Source: an uncultured Verrucomicrobiota bacterium | GTDB lineage: Bacteria; Verrucomicrobiota; Kiritimatiellia; RFP12; UBA1067 | Assembly: GCA_946631345.1 (NCBI GenBank) | Contig: CAMPAA010000064.1 | Span: 1-14,651 of the forward strand | Direction: 5' to 3' | DNA length: 14,651 nucleotides | Shown: piece after piece, positions 7,169 through 13,818 of the stretch | Layout: each line of letters begins with the position of its first letter | How positions within the stretch are numbered: the stretch's first letter is position 1 | Notes under the pieces: model-generated | The model's input: the letters and a program-made list of their open reading frames with translations, nothing else | Told to the model about the DNA's origin: nothing | Database searches by the model: none | Position numbers and translations under genes: made by a program

Positions 7169-7866
7169 AGCCGTCTGATGCGCCCGAAATACCGTTTCTC
7201 AAGAGCGACATTCTTTGCCGTGCCGCCTTCGACGTTGCCGCTCGTGTAGATCGGCGGCGGCACTCCGCGCGCCTCGGCCTTCCTCGCGCCATCGATGAGC
7301 ATGGAGTTGAGGATGAAGAGCGACGCGTAGGTGGAAAGCCCGCCCATCTTCGCCGCGCCAACGTCAATCACCGCGTCGCCATACGGCACCTTGCAGTCAA
7401 TCGCGATGTCCGCTTCGTCCAGCAGCACGGCACCGTGCGCGCGATAGGCCGATGAGGATATAACAACCGTCTTCACGCCGGATGACTTTGCCGTGCGCAG
7501 CATCTCCACGGGCGCGGCGTTCTTGCCGCTCGCTGAGATGACAACGAATAGGTCGCCGTCTCCGACGCCCTGGCGGCGATACGCTTCGGCAGCGATCCCA
7601 GGCATCTTCTCCATGCGGCTCGACTTCGCTGCGCCGTCATGGAGCATCAGATCCTCATCAAGGGCGGGCGACACGCAGGCAAGCCCGCCGGCGCGGTAGA
7701 ACGTGTCGAGCGCGGCGAGGTGCGAATGCCCGCATCCGAACACGTGCACAAGCCCATCGCGGCAGATCACGTCCGCCACGGCGTCCGATGCACGGTCAAG
7801 CGGACCTGCCTCCTCCGCTTCGATGCGCGAGAGGATTCCGACGATGCTGTCAAGGTACTGGCTCAT
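7165..7866 (-). CDS. SIS-domain protein A (UPF0309/COG4821-like)
   Basis: This 233-residue cytoplasmic protein matches the UPF0309-type SIS family along its length: VHVFGCGHSHLAALDTFYRAGGL (40-62), FVVISASGKNAAPVEMLRTAK (107-127), GDAVIDVGAAKMGGLSTYAS and a C-terminal PPIYTSGNVEGGTAKN. Both Ser-containing phosphosugar loops (GHSH 46-49 and SASGKN 111-116) are intact, so it is the better candidate of the two for a working phosphosugar isomerase, aldolase-like enzyme or deaminase. It lies 18 nt behind the TIM-barrel gene and overlaps the kinase start by ATGA. No obvious Shine-Dalgarno precedes its ATG, which suggests coupled translation. The reaction of this family is not assigned by sequence alone. 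Confidence 0.83.
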   Translation of the reverse strand: MSQYLDSIVGILSRIEAEEAGPLDRASDAVADVICRDGLVHVFGCGHSHLAALDTFYRAGGLACVSPALDEDLMLHDGAAKSSRMEKMPGIAAEAYRRQGVGDGDLFVVISASGKNAAPVEMLRTAKSSGVKTVVISSSAYRAHGAVLLDEADIAIDCKVPYGDAVIDVGAAKMGGLSTYASLFILNSMLIDGARKAEARGVPPPIYTSGNVEGGTAKNVALEKRYFGRIRRL

Positions 7867-7884
7867 GGGACATTGCAGGTGCCA

Positions 7885-8913
7885 CTAACGGCCAATCACC
7901 CGCCGGTAGTTTTCGCCGATGGTGTCCCAGAGCTTGAGGGCGTCTGGCGCGCCTACGACCGTGCCGTACCCGCCGCGGTACGTCCAGGCCGAGAGGCGAT
8001 CCACGCCTTCGGCCACCGCGATATCCACCCACCGCGCCACTTGCGCCCAGTCCTTTGGCTGCTTGTAGTAGCCCATCAGCCAGCGTTCGGACTGCTTGCC
8101 GTACTTCTTTGCGATGGCGACCGTGCGGCGGGTGATGTCGATGTAGAAGTCCTCCGGGAGGGCCCAGTTGATGATCGTGGTGGAGAACACGTCAAAGTAC
8201 GGGCAGGCCCCGACCATGTCCCAGTTGTCGTAGCCGCGGTATTCGCTCACGTAGTATCCATTCTGTGTGGCGTGCACGCAGCAGGTGATCTCGAGGTTCG
8301 GATCGATCTCCTTCAGCGCCTTCGATGTTTCGGAGAGAACGACGAGCGCTTCACGCCAACGGAACTGCTTGACGTCGTTCGTCATGTACTTCGGCATCGC
8401 GTAGCCGTAGTAGTCTTCGAAGCGCTTGCGGCAGACCGGGCAGTAGCACGTCCAGTCGTCGGCGACACCGCCGGTGATGGAGGCTATGCCCTTCGGGAAG
8501 GCGTAGTGCGGCTCGTCCCAGAAGAAGCCGTCCGGCTTGCACTCTCGCGCGAGGGTGGTGCAGAAGTTCCTGAAGTAGTCGCGGTAAGAGTTCGTGTTGA
8601 AGCACGCGTAGGGGAGCCTCTCGCCCGTGAGCGCGGAGACCTGCCGGTTCTCCACGTTGTCCTGCAGGAATTTCGACACCTGCTCGCCGCCGAAATACTT
8701 GCCGTTGCCCCACGGATCGATCAGAACCCGCAGGCCGAGCTCGTGCGCCTTCTCCACGATGACGGGGATGTTCGGCCGCCAGAAGTCGAAATCAAACTCG
8801 GTGACGGCGAGGATGACCTGAGTCACGCCGTGCGCCTTCATCTCCTTGAAGTCCGCCTCGGCATGCTCAACGTAGTTAAGCCCGTAGTAGCTGATGGATG
8901 TCTGCTTTATCAT
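7885..8913 (-). CDS. Cytoplasmic TIM-barrel protein, putative glycoside hydrolase
   Basis: This 342-residue protein has no signal peptide. It shows barrel-type strands: GVTQVILAVTEFDFDF (29-44), GLRVLIDPWG (60-69), PDGFFWDEPHY (127-137), EITCCVHA (208-215), DRLSAWTYRGG (305-315). Asp133-Glu134 at the end of a central strand are likely catalytic or metal-binding acids. C156, C158 and C161 in WTCYCPVCRKRFEDYYG form a Cys-rich motif seen in several clan-A-type glycosidases and related uncharacterised proteins. I cannot name a GH family. As second gene of the operon, overlapping the transporter stop by ATGA and with AAAGGAA upstream, it probably processes the imported sugar before phosphorylation, for example an intracellular glycoside. 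An isomerase or epimerase role for the barrel is an alternative. Confidence 0.68.
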   Translation of the reverse strand: MIKQTSISYYGLNYVEHAEADFKEMKAHGVTQVILAVTEFDFDFWRPNIPVIVEKAHELGLRVLIDPWGNGKYFGGEQVSKFLQDNVENRQVSALTGERLPYACFNTNSYRDYFRNFCTTLARECKPDGFFWDEPHYAFPKGIASITGGVADDWTCYCPVCRKRFEDYYGYAMPKYMTNDVKQFRWREALVVLSETSKALKEIDPNLEITCCVHATQNGYYVSEYRGYDNWDMVGACPYFDVFSTTIINWALPEDFYIDITRRTVAIAKKYGKQSERWLMGYYKQPKDWAQVARWVDIAVAEGVDRLSAWTYRGGYGTVVGAPDALKLWDTIGENYRRVIGR

Positions 8914-10265
8914 TTGTCGTTCCTTTCGAATAGATGCTCCAGCTCGTCGAGAGATTTACCTTTCGTCTCGGGGATGAAGCATGATGTGATGAAGTATAGC
9001 ACGCCGTTGGCGGCGAAGAAGAAGAACATCGAGGCCCAGCCCCATGCATCTACCCACGGGCGGAATGTAGATGCGAGGCCGCATGCGACGAGCTGATTCA
9101 TGAAAAGTGCGACCGCCATGCCGTTCGCGCGGATGCGGGCGGGCATCAGCTCGGATAGAACGAGCCACACGCATATGCCAGGCCCCAGAGCGTAGAACAC
9201 CTGCATGAAGAAGAACGCTGCGAGCGTGAGAAGCCCCGTGAAGTTGTTGGCGGCCACGCCAAAGCGCTCGATCGCCAGGAACACGCATCCGATGGCGGCA
9301 AGGCCTATCGTCATGCCTCCAGTCCCCACCTTGAGGAGCCAAGTGCGGCCCTTGCGGTCGATGAGCGCCGCAGCAGCTATCGTGACGAGCATGTTGGTGA
9401 GCTTCACCGCGAGCTGGCCCCAGTTGGCGAATATTCCGTCGAAACCGGCCTTGTGGAGAATCGACACGAGATAGCTCGTGAACGAACTCATGCCGGTGGT
9501 CTTGTTGAACGTAAGCACAAGCACCGCCAGGAGGAACGGCACCACGTACCGGCGATTGAGCAGGGTGCCTCCGCATCCGGGCACGGCAGGCGCTCCGCCG
9601 CCCTCTGCGGCGACATGCCCGCGTGCGCCTTTGCGCCTCGCCAGCCAGACCGGGCTTTCAGGCAGACGCAGGCTGCCGAAAAACAGCACCGCCACGGGAA
9701 TCATCGTCCACCAGAAGTTGGCGCGCCACGCCGCAATCCTGCCGCACGCATCGAGCCCTTCCGCATCCGAAGCCCCGTACCACGTGGCGACAAGGCATCC
9801 CGCTCCCGCTGCTACGACAAGCCCAAGACCGAGGAAGAACTGGAACATCCCTGTGCCACGCCCGCGTATGTCGGCCGGCAATGTCTCGGTGATGTACATA
9901 GGCATTGCGACGGCCATGTATCCGGCGCTCATGCCCTGAAGGATGCGCCCCGCGAAGAGTACGGGAAAACACTCCACGGAAAGGCACACCACGGGAATCG
10001 CCACGAGAAACATCGCCGCCGCACCCACTACCGTACCTCGGCGGCCAAACACGTCGCAAAGCACGCCAGCAGTGAGCGACGAGAGAAGACCTCCCAGCAT
10101 CACCGCGCCTACCACCAGACTCACGCGCGTCCCGGAGTAGAGACCAAGTGACATCAGATATGGCTCGGCTGCGGCGATCACGCCGAAATCAACTCCATAC
10201 AGAAACCCACCCAGCCCCGCAATCGCGAGCAGGAAACGAACCCCTCCTCTGGTCTCTTTTGTCAT
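8910..10265 (-). CDS. MFS sugar-porter family transporter
   Basis: This 451-residue, 12-helix membrane protein imports a sugar, probably by proton symport. Sugar-porter motifs appear in order: GFLYGVDFGVIAAAEPYL in helix 1 (Asp26), DVFGRRG (71-77), GRILQGMSAGYMAVAMPMYI before ITE (107-127), RGRGTG (134-139), LPESPVWLARRKG (201-213), DRKGR (303-307), LSELMPARIRANG (370-382) and PETKGKSLDELEHLF (432-446). The helix-7 sugar-binding signature, normally QQxxGxN, is FNKTTGMS (253-260), so both glutamines and the asparagine are replaced. An ATG 24 bases upstream (10289) is in frame but lies in front of the -10 box, so the ATG at 10265 was chosen. That leaves 7 nt between the -10 box and the ATG: a leaderless start. 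First gene of the five-gene operon. Confidence 0.9.
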   Translation of the reverse strand: MTKETRGGVRFLLAIAGLGGFLYGVDFGVIAAAEPYLMSLGLYSGTRVSLVVGAVMLGGLLSSLTAGVLCDVFGRRGTVVGAAAMFLVAIPVVCLSVECFPVLFAGRILQGMSAGYMAVAMPMYITETLPADIRGRGTGMFQFFLGLGLVVAAGAGCLVATWYGASDAEGLDACGRIAAWRANFWWTMIPVAVLFFGSLRLPESPVWLARRKGARGHVAAEGGGAPAVPGCGGTLLNRRYVVPFLLAVLVLTFNKTTGMSSFTSYLVSILHKAGFDGIFANWGQLAVKLTNMLVTIAAAALIDRKGRTWLLKVGTGGMTIGLAAIGCVFLAIERFGVAANNFTGLLTLAAFFFMQVFYALGPGICVWLVLSELMPARIRANGMAVALFMNQLVACGLASTFRPWVDAWGWASMFFFFAANGVLYFITSCFIPETKGKSLDELEHLFERNDK

Positions 10266-10272
10266 GCGGTGA

Positions 10273-10281
10273 ATTATATCA
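10273..10281 (-). promoter_or_regulatory. Extended -10 box of the MFS operon promoter, leaderless layout
   Basis: The minus strand reads TGATATAAT with 7 nt between its last T (10273) and the A of the start codon (10265). The predicted transcription start coincides with the ATG. No -35 consensus is present at 16-18 bp. The nine-base box is identical to that of the GH20 gene. Confidence 0.6.
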
Positions 10282-10323
10282 GATGGCATCCAAGAAAAGA
10301 ATGCTTTTTCCGATAAAATAACA

Positions 10324-10337
10324 TGTCCGTTCGGACA
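10324..10337. promoter_or_regulatory. TGTC-N6-GACA dyad upstream of the MFS operon promoter
   Basis: TGTCCGTTCGGACA has perfect 6-bp arms (TGTCCG/CGGACA) around TT. Its centre is 55 bp upstream of the centre of the MFS -10 box, exactly as for the dyad at 5429-5442. It is also about 88 bp upstream of the predicted purM start point, but control of purM is less likely. It is read as the binding site of a dimeric regulator, most simply an activator. Confidence 0.6.
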
Positions 10338-10383
10338 ATATCCGCCGTCGGCACCTTGCGGGCAATTACATTCAATCTCGCAC

Positions 10384-10412
10384 TTGATTTCTTATTCGGG
10401 AAATGATATACT
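10384..10412 (+). promoter_or_regulatory. purM promoter
   Basis: TTGATT (10384-10389) and TATACT (10407-10412) are separated by 17 bp, with TGA directly before the -10, a good sigma-70-like promoter. Transcription would start near 10419, leaving a leader of about 30 nt with AAGGAG at 10438-10443. I see no riboswitch-sized leader. Confidence 0.7.
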
Positions 10413-10449
10413 TTACCCTGTTTATTTTCAAATCCGCAAGGAGTGTATC

Positions 10450-11499
10450 GTGAGCGAAAAACCTTCTGCCTATGCCGCCGCCGGCGTAAACATCGACAAT
10501 AAAATGTCTGCCTTGAAGGCGATAAAGACCATGGTTGGGTCTACCAAAACTGTAAATGTCGCAGGTGGAATCGGCTCGTTCGGCGGTCTGTGCCGCCTGC
10601 CGCAGGGGTTGAAGGATCCTCTGCTCGTCGCCTCCACTGACGGCGTGGGCACCAAGCTCAAGATTGCCTGCATGATGAAGAAGCACGACACCGTCGGCCA
10701 GGATATTGTCAACCACTGCGTGAACGACATCCTGGTGCAGGGTGCGCGGCCTCTCTTCTTCATGGACTATGTCGGCACCTCAAAGTTCGACGGCCCGGTG
10801 TTTGAGCAGATCGTCTCCGGCCTATGCAAGGCCTGCAAGGAGAACAACATGGCCCTTCTCGGCGGCGAAACGGCTGAGCTGCCGGGGCTCTACCCCGCTG
10901 GCGAATACGACCTCACGGGCACGATCGTTGGCACCGTCTCGAAGAAGGCCGTCATCACGGGCCAGTCCATCCGCGCTGGTGACGTGATAATCGGCCTGCC
11001 GGCCGACGGACTCCAGACGAACGGCTTTTCGCTTGCCCGCCGCGTATTCTTCGACATCTGCGGCATGACGCCCTTCGACAAGCTGCCCGGCACGAACCAG
11101 ACGATCGGCGCCGCGCTCCTCACCGTCCACAAGAGCTTTCTCAAGCCGGTCTCGCGCCTGCTGGATAACAAGATCAAGATCAACGGCATGGCCCACATCA
11201 CTGGCGGCGGCTTCCCGGATAACATTCCGCGCGTGCTGCCGAAGTCCGTCACGGCGGAGATCGACCGCTCCACATGGGAACCGCCAACTATCTTCAAGTT
11301 CATAGAGCGTCAGGGCAAGGTGGACCGCGACGAGATGTACCGTGTGTTCAACATGGGCGTTGGCTATGTGCTGATCATGCCTAAAGCGTCGCTGAAGCGC
11401 ATGGCGGCGGTGTTCAAGAACATCCGCCAGAAATGGTACCAGATCGGCGTAATCCGCGTGCGCAAGAACAACGGCCCGCAGGTCATCTACTCCAAGTAA
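10450..11499 (+). CDS. purM: Phosphoribosylformylglycinamidine cyclo-ligase (AIR synthetase)
   Basis: PurM closes the imidazole ring in de novo purine synthesis: FGAM plus ATP gives AIR. The 349-residue product matches the family length (E. coli 345). It shows SAYAAAGVNID near the N-terminus, STDGVGTKLKIA, VNDILVQGARPLFFMDY, the Gly-rich LLGGETAELPGLY and AHITGGGFPDNIPRVLP. GTG at 10450 is chosen as start: AAGGAG lies 6 nt upstream and the first conserved residues follow at once. A longer reading from TTG at 10384 begins inside the -35 box and cannot be transcribed from this promoter. uxs starts 6 nt after its stop, so the two are cotranscribed. The other purine genes here, purE and purD, lie on the opposite strand. 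Confidence 0.95.
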   Translation: MSEKPSAYAAAGVNIDNKMSALKAIKTMVGSTKTVNVAGGIGSFGGLCRLPQGLKDPLLVASTDGVGTKLKIACMMKKHDTVGQDIVNHCVNDILVQGARPLFFMDYVGTSKFDGPVFEQIVSGLCKACKENNMALLGGETAELPGLYPAGEYDLTGTIVGTVSKKAVITGQSIRAGDVIIGLPADGLQTNGFSLARRVFFDICGMTPFDKLPGTNQTIGAALLTVHKSFLKPVSRLLDNKIKINGMAHITGGGFPDNIPRVLPKSVTAEIDRSTWEPPTIFKFIERQGKVDRDEMYRVFNMGVGYVLIMPKASLKRMAAVFKNIRQKWYQIGVIRVRKNNGPQVIYSK

Positions 11500-11505
11500 G
11501 GCCAT

Positions 11506-12477
11506 ATGAAGCGCGCACTCGTAACCGGTGGCGCCGGATTCCTCGGGTCACATCTATGCCGCCGTCTGCTTGAAGACGGCTTTGAGGTCGTGGCGCTCGA
11601 CAACCTCTACACCGGCTCACGGCGCAACGTGGAGGATATGCTCCCGAATTCGACGTTCCGCCTTGTAGATGGCGACGTGATTGATTTCACGACAGACGAA
11701 CACTTCGACGAAATCTACAATCTCGCGTGCCCGGCATCGCCAGTGCACTATCAGGCGCGTCCCCTGTACACCACCCGCACATCCGTGCTCGGCGTGCTGA
11801 ACATGCTGGAGCTGGCCAAGCGCTGCAATGCAAAGATGCTGCACACCTCCACCAGCGAGATATATGGCGACCCTCTCGTGCATCCGCAGGTGGAGACGTA
11901 CTGGGGCAACGTGAACACCATCGGCATCCGCTCCTGCTACGACGAAGGCAAGCGCTGCGCGGAAACCCTCTGTGCGGACTCCATCCGTGAATTCGGCACC
12001 GACGTTCGTATGGTGCGCATCTTTAACACCTACGGTCCGGCGATGCACCCGCAGGACGGACGAGTGATCTCTAACTTTATCGTACAAGCCCTGTCCGGCA
12101 AGGACATAACTATCTTCGGCGACGGTTCGCAGACGCGCTCTTTCCAGTACTGCGACGACCTCATCGAAGCCTTCCGCCGCTACATGGAGCTGCCTGTGGA
12201 GACGGTTCGCGCATTTTTCGCGGAAAAGGGACTTGGCGCACCGGTGATCAACACCGGGAATCCGGGCGAATACACTATCCGAGAACTCGCCGAGGAGACG
12301 CTCAGGCAGATCCCTGAATCGAAATCAAAGCTTGTCTCCAAGCCATTGCCGGCGGACGACCCGAAGCGCCGCAAGCCCGACATCACGCTGGCGAAGGCGT
12401 TGCTCGGCTGGGAGCCGAAGGTGCCATTGCGCGAAGGCCTGTCCAAGACCATCGAATACTTTCGCGCAATCGGCTGA
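11506..12477 (+). CDS. uxs: UDP-glucuronate decarboxylase (UDP-xylose synthase)
   Basis: This 323-residue extended short-chain dehydrogenase oxidises and decarboxylates UDP-glucuronate to UDP-xylose using bound NAD. The Rossmann motif TGGAGFLGSHLC opens the protein (7-18). Family marks follow: ACPASPVHYQARPLYTTRTS (74-93), HTSTSEIYGDP with Glu118 (113-123), SCYDEGKR with catalytic Tyr145 and Lys149, NTYGPAMHPQDGRVISNFI, QTRSFQYCDDL and DDPKRRKPDI. This set is specific for UXS rather than GalE-type epimerases. The product is a nucleotide-sugar donor for surface glycans. The gene begins 6 nt after purM, with TAAGG overlapping the purM stop as a weak ribosome site. Placement behind purM looks like housekeeping linkage. 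Confidence 0.92.
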   Translation: MKRALVTGGAGFLGSHLCRRLLEDGFEVVALDNLYTGSRRNVEDMLPNSTFRLVDGDVIDFTTDEHFDEIYNLACPASPVHYQARPLYTTRTSVLGVLNMLELAKRCNAKMLHTSTSEIYGDPLVHPQVETYWGNVNTIGIRSCYDEGKRCAETLCADSIREFGTDVRMVRIFNTYGPAMHPQDGRVISNFIVQALSGKDITIFGDGSQTRSFQYCDDLIEAFRRYMELPVETVRAFFAEKGLGAPVINTGNPGEYTIRELAEETLRQIPESKSKLVSKPLPADDPKRRKPDITLAKALLGWEPKVPLREGLSKTIEYFRAIG

Positions 12478-12501
12478 TTGGGTAATGGCCGACGCTCCCA
12501 C

Positions 12502-13278
12502 TCAAAATTCGTAGAGATCGCCTGGGGCGTCCTGCTCCAGAAGCGACAGCCTGATGTCGCTGCGGCCCAGTTCCGCCAACGCATCCGAAAACGCACGTCT
12601 CACGAGCGATGGGGAATTACACTGCTGCGATATGTGGCCGAGCAGAAGGGTCTTGAGACATGGCGGATTCGTTCCGACAAGCAGTTCAACGGCGTCTTCA
12701 TTCGCCAGATGCCCCGTTCGACCGCGGATGCGCTGCTTCAGCGATATTGGCCTGTCGCTCTGCTCCAGGAGAATCGGGTCGTGGTTCGCCTCCAGCACGG
12801 CACATGTAGCATGTGCGAACATCTCGCGCACGTTGGCTGAGACGCACCCCATGTCGGTACCCACGAAAAGCGAACTGCCGCCAGCCTCGAACAGGTATCC
12901 GACCGGATCTGTCGCGTCATGCGGGATGGAGAACGCCGTAACCGCAAGCTCCCCCACCTTGAACGGTTCGCCGTTCTCGAATATCGTCCATCCGTCATTC
13001 ACCCCAGACAGCGCGGCAATCGTGTCGGCAGTGCCGCCGTTCGCGAAAAGCGGCACGGAAGGATGCCTGTTGTGGAACGTCGCCACGCCTTTGCAGTGGT
13101 CGGAATGGTCGTGCGTGAAGAAAACGGCTGAAACGTCGCCGATGTCGGCGCCACAAGCCGCAAGCCGCCTCGACTCCTCCCTATGGGAAAAGCCAAGGTC
13201 GACAAGCACCAGCGTATCACCGGCACGCACCGCCAGCGAATTGCCGCCCGACCCGCTGCCGAGAACGCGAAGCCTCAC
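12502..13278 (-). CDS. yycJ: YycJ/WalJ-type metallo-beta-lactamase-fold hydrolase
   Basis: This 258-residue cytoplasmic protein begins with LGSGSGGNS (6-14), typical of YycJ/WalJ. It carries the metal-binding THDHSDH (55-61), FSIPHDATDPVGYLF, FVGTDMG, VLEANHDPILL, QRIRGRTGHLANEDAV and LLLGHISQQCNSP, all family hallmarks. WalJ-type proteins are proposed exonucleases linked to DNA repair or replication and, in Firmicutes, to the WalKR operon; no such operon is seen here. It starts with GTG overlapping the purE stop (GTGA), with GGGAAGG just upstream, so it is coupled to purE. It converges with uxs, with only 24 bp between the stops and no convincing terminator in that gap. Confidence 0.88.
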   Translation of the reverse strand: MRLRVLGSGSGGNSLAVRAGDTLVLVDLGFSHREESRRLAACGADIGDVSAVFFTHDHSDHCKGVATFHNRHPSVPLFANGGTADTIAALSGVNDGWTIFENGEPFKVGELAVTAFSIPHDATDPVGYLFEAGGSSLFVGTDMGCVSANVREMFAHATCAVLEANHDPILLEQSDRPISLKQRIRGRTGHLANEDAVELLVGTNPPCLKTLLLGHISQQCNSPSLVRRAFSDALAELGRSDIRLSLLEQDAPGDLYEF

Positions 13279-13802
13279 CTGCCTTCCCTTTCCGGCAATA
13301 AGGCCTCGTGTATGCGTGCGTTTGCGGCGGCGACCTTCTCGGCCAGCGCCCGTTTGTGAACGCGGAAACGCTCGCGGAGACCGGAATCCGCAGTGCCGAG
13401 TATCTGAACGGCCAGCAGCGCGGCGTTAGTCGGCCCGGCACTGCCGCAGGCCACGCACGCCACCGGCACGCCAGACGGCATCTGCACTGTAGCATAGAGC
13501 GCATCAAGTCCATTCAGCGCTCCGCCGGCCACAGGAATGCCGATGACGGGCAGAACGGTTCCGGCCGCCAGCACTCCGCCCAGATGCGCCGCGCCGCCAG
13601 CAGCCGCAATGATCGCTTTAAGACCACGTTCCTCTGCGCTTTTCGCGTACTCAAGCGCCACATCGGGCGTGCGGTGCGCACTGATCACGCGCGTCTCGTA
13701 GCGGACGCCAAACTTGTCCAGCGTCTCGCAGGCCTTCTTCACGAGCGGCCAATCCGAGTCGCTCCCCATCACAATGCCGACCAGCGGCTTATCGGAATCC
13801 AT
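13275..13802 (-). CDS. purE: N5-carboxyaminoimidazole ribonucleotide mutase (PurE class I)
   Basis: PurE moves the carboxylate of N5-CAIR to C4, giving CAIR in purine synthesis. The 175-residue protein carries the phosphate-binding MGSDSDW (12-18), SAHRTP with catalytic His43 (41-46), and AAAGGAAHLGGVLAAGTVLP. ATG at 13802 is preferred over the GTG at 13814, which overlaps the purD stop: AAAGGTGAG (13818-13810) is well spaced (7 nt) for the ATG but too close for the GTG. The partner purK is not visible. Its C-terminus overlaps the start of the yycJ-type gene. Confidence 0.93.
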   Translation of the reverse strand: MDSDKPLVGIVMGSDSDWPLVKKACETLDKFGVRYETRVISAHRTPDVALEYAKSAEERGLKAIIAAAGGAAHLGGVLAAGTVLPVIGIPVAGGALNGLDALYATVQMPSGVPVACVACGSAGPTNAALLAVQILGTADSGLRERFRVHKRALAEKVAAANARIHEALLPEREGR

Positions 13803-13809
13803 GTCAACA

Positions 13810-13818
13810 CTCACCTTT
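13810..13818 (-). promoter_or_regulatory. Shine-Dalgarno deciding the purE start
   Basis: AAAGGTGAG on the minus strand spans the end of purD and lies 7 nt before the ATG at 13802. The alternative GTG at 13814 falls inside it, so that codon has no usable ribosome site. Confidence 0.6.

Noticed and set aside
7639..9096. Plus-strand 485-codon reading antisense to the TIM-barrel gene and SIS protein A
   Set aside because: No recognisable domain, His/Val/Arg-heavy composition of a complementary frame, and it overlaps two supported genes and the transporter's 3' end.
12475..12505. Possible bidirectional terminator between convergent uxs and the yycJ-type gene
   Set aside because: Only a 4-bp TGGG/CCCA pairing with a long loop and no U-tract is visible.
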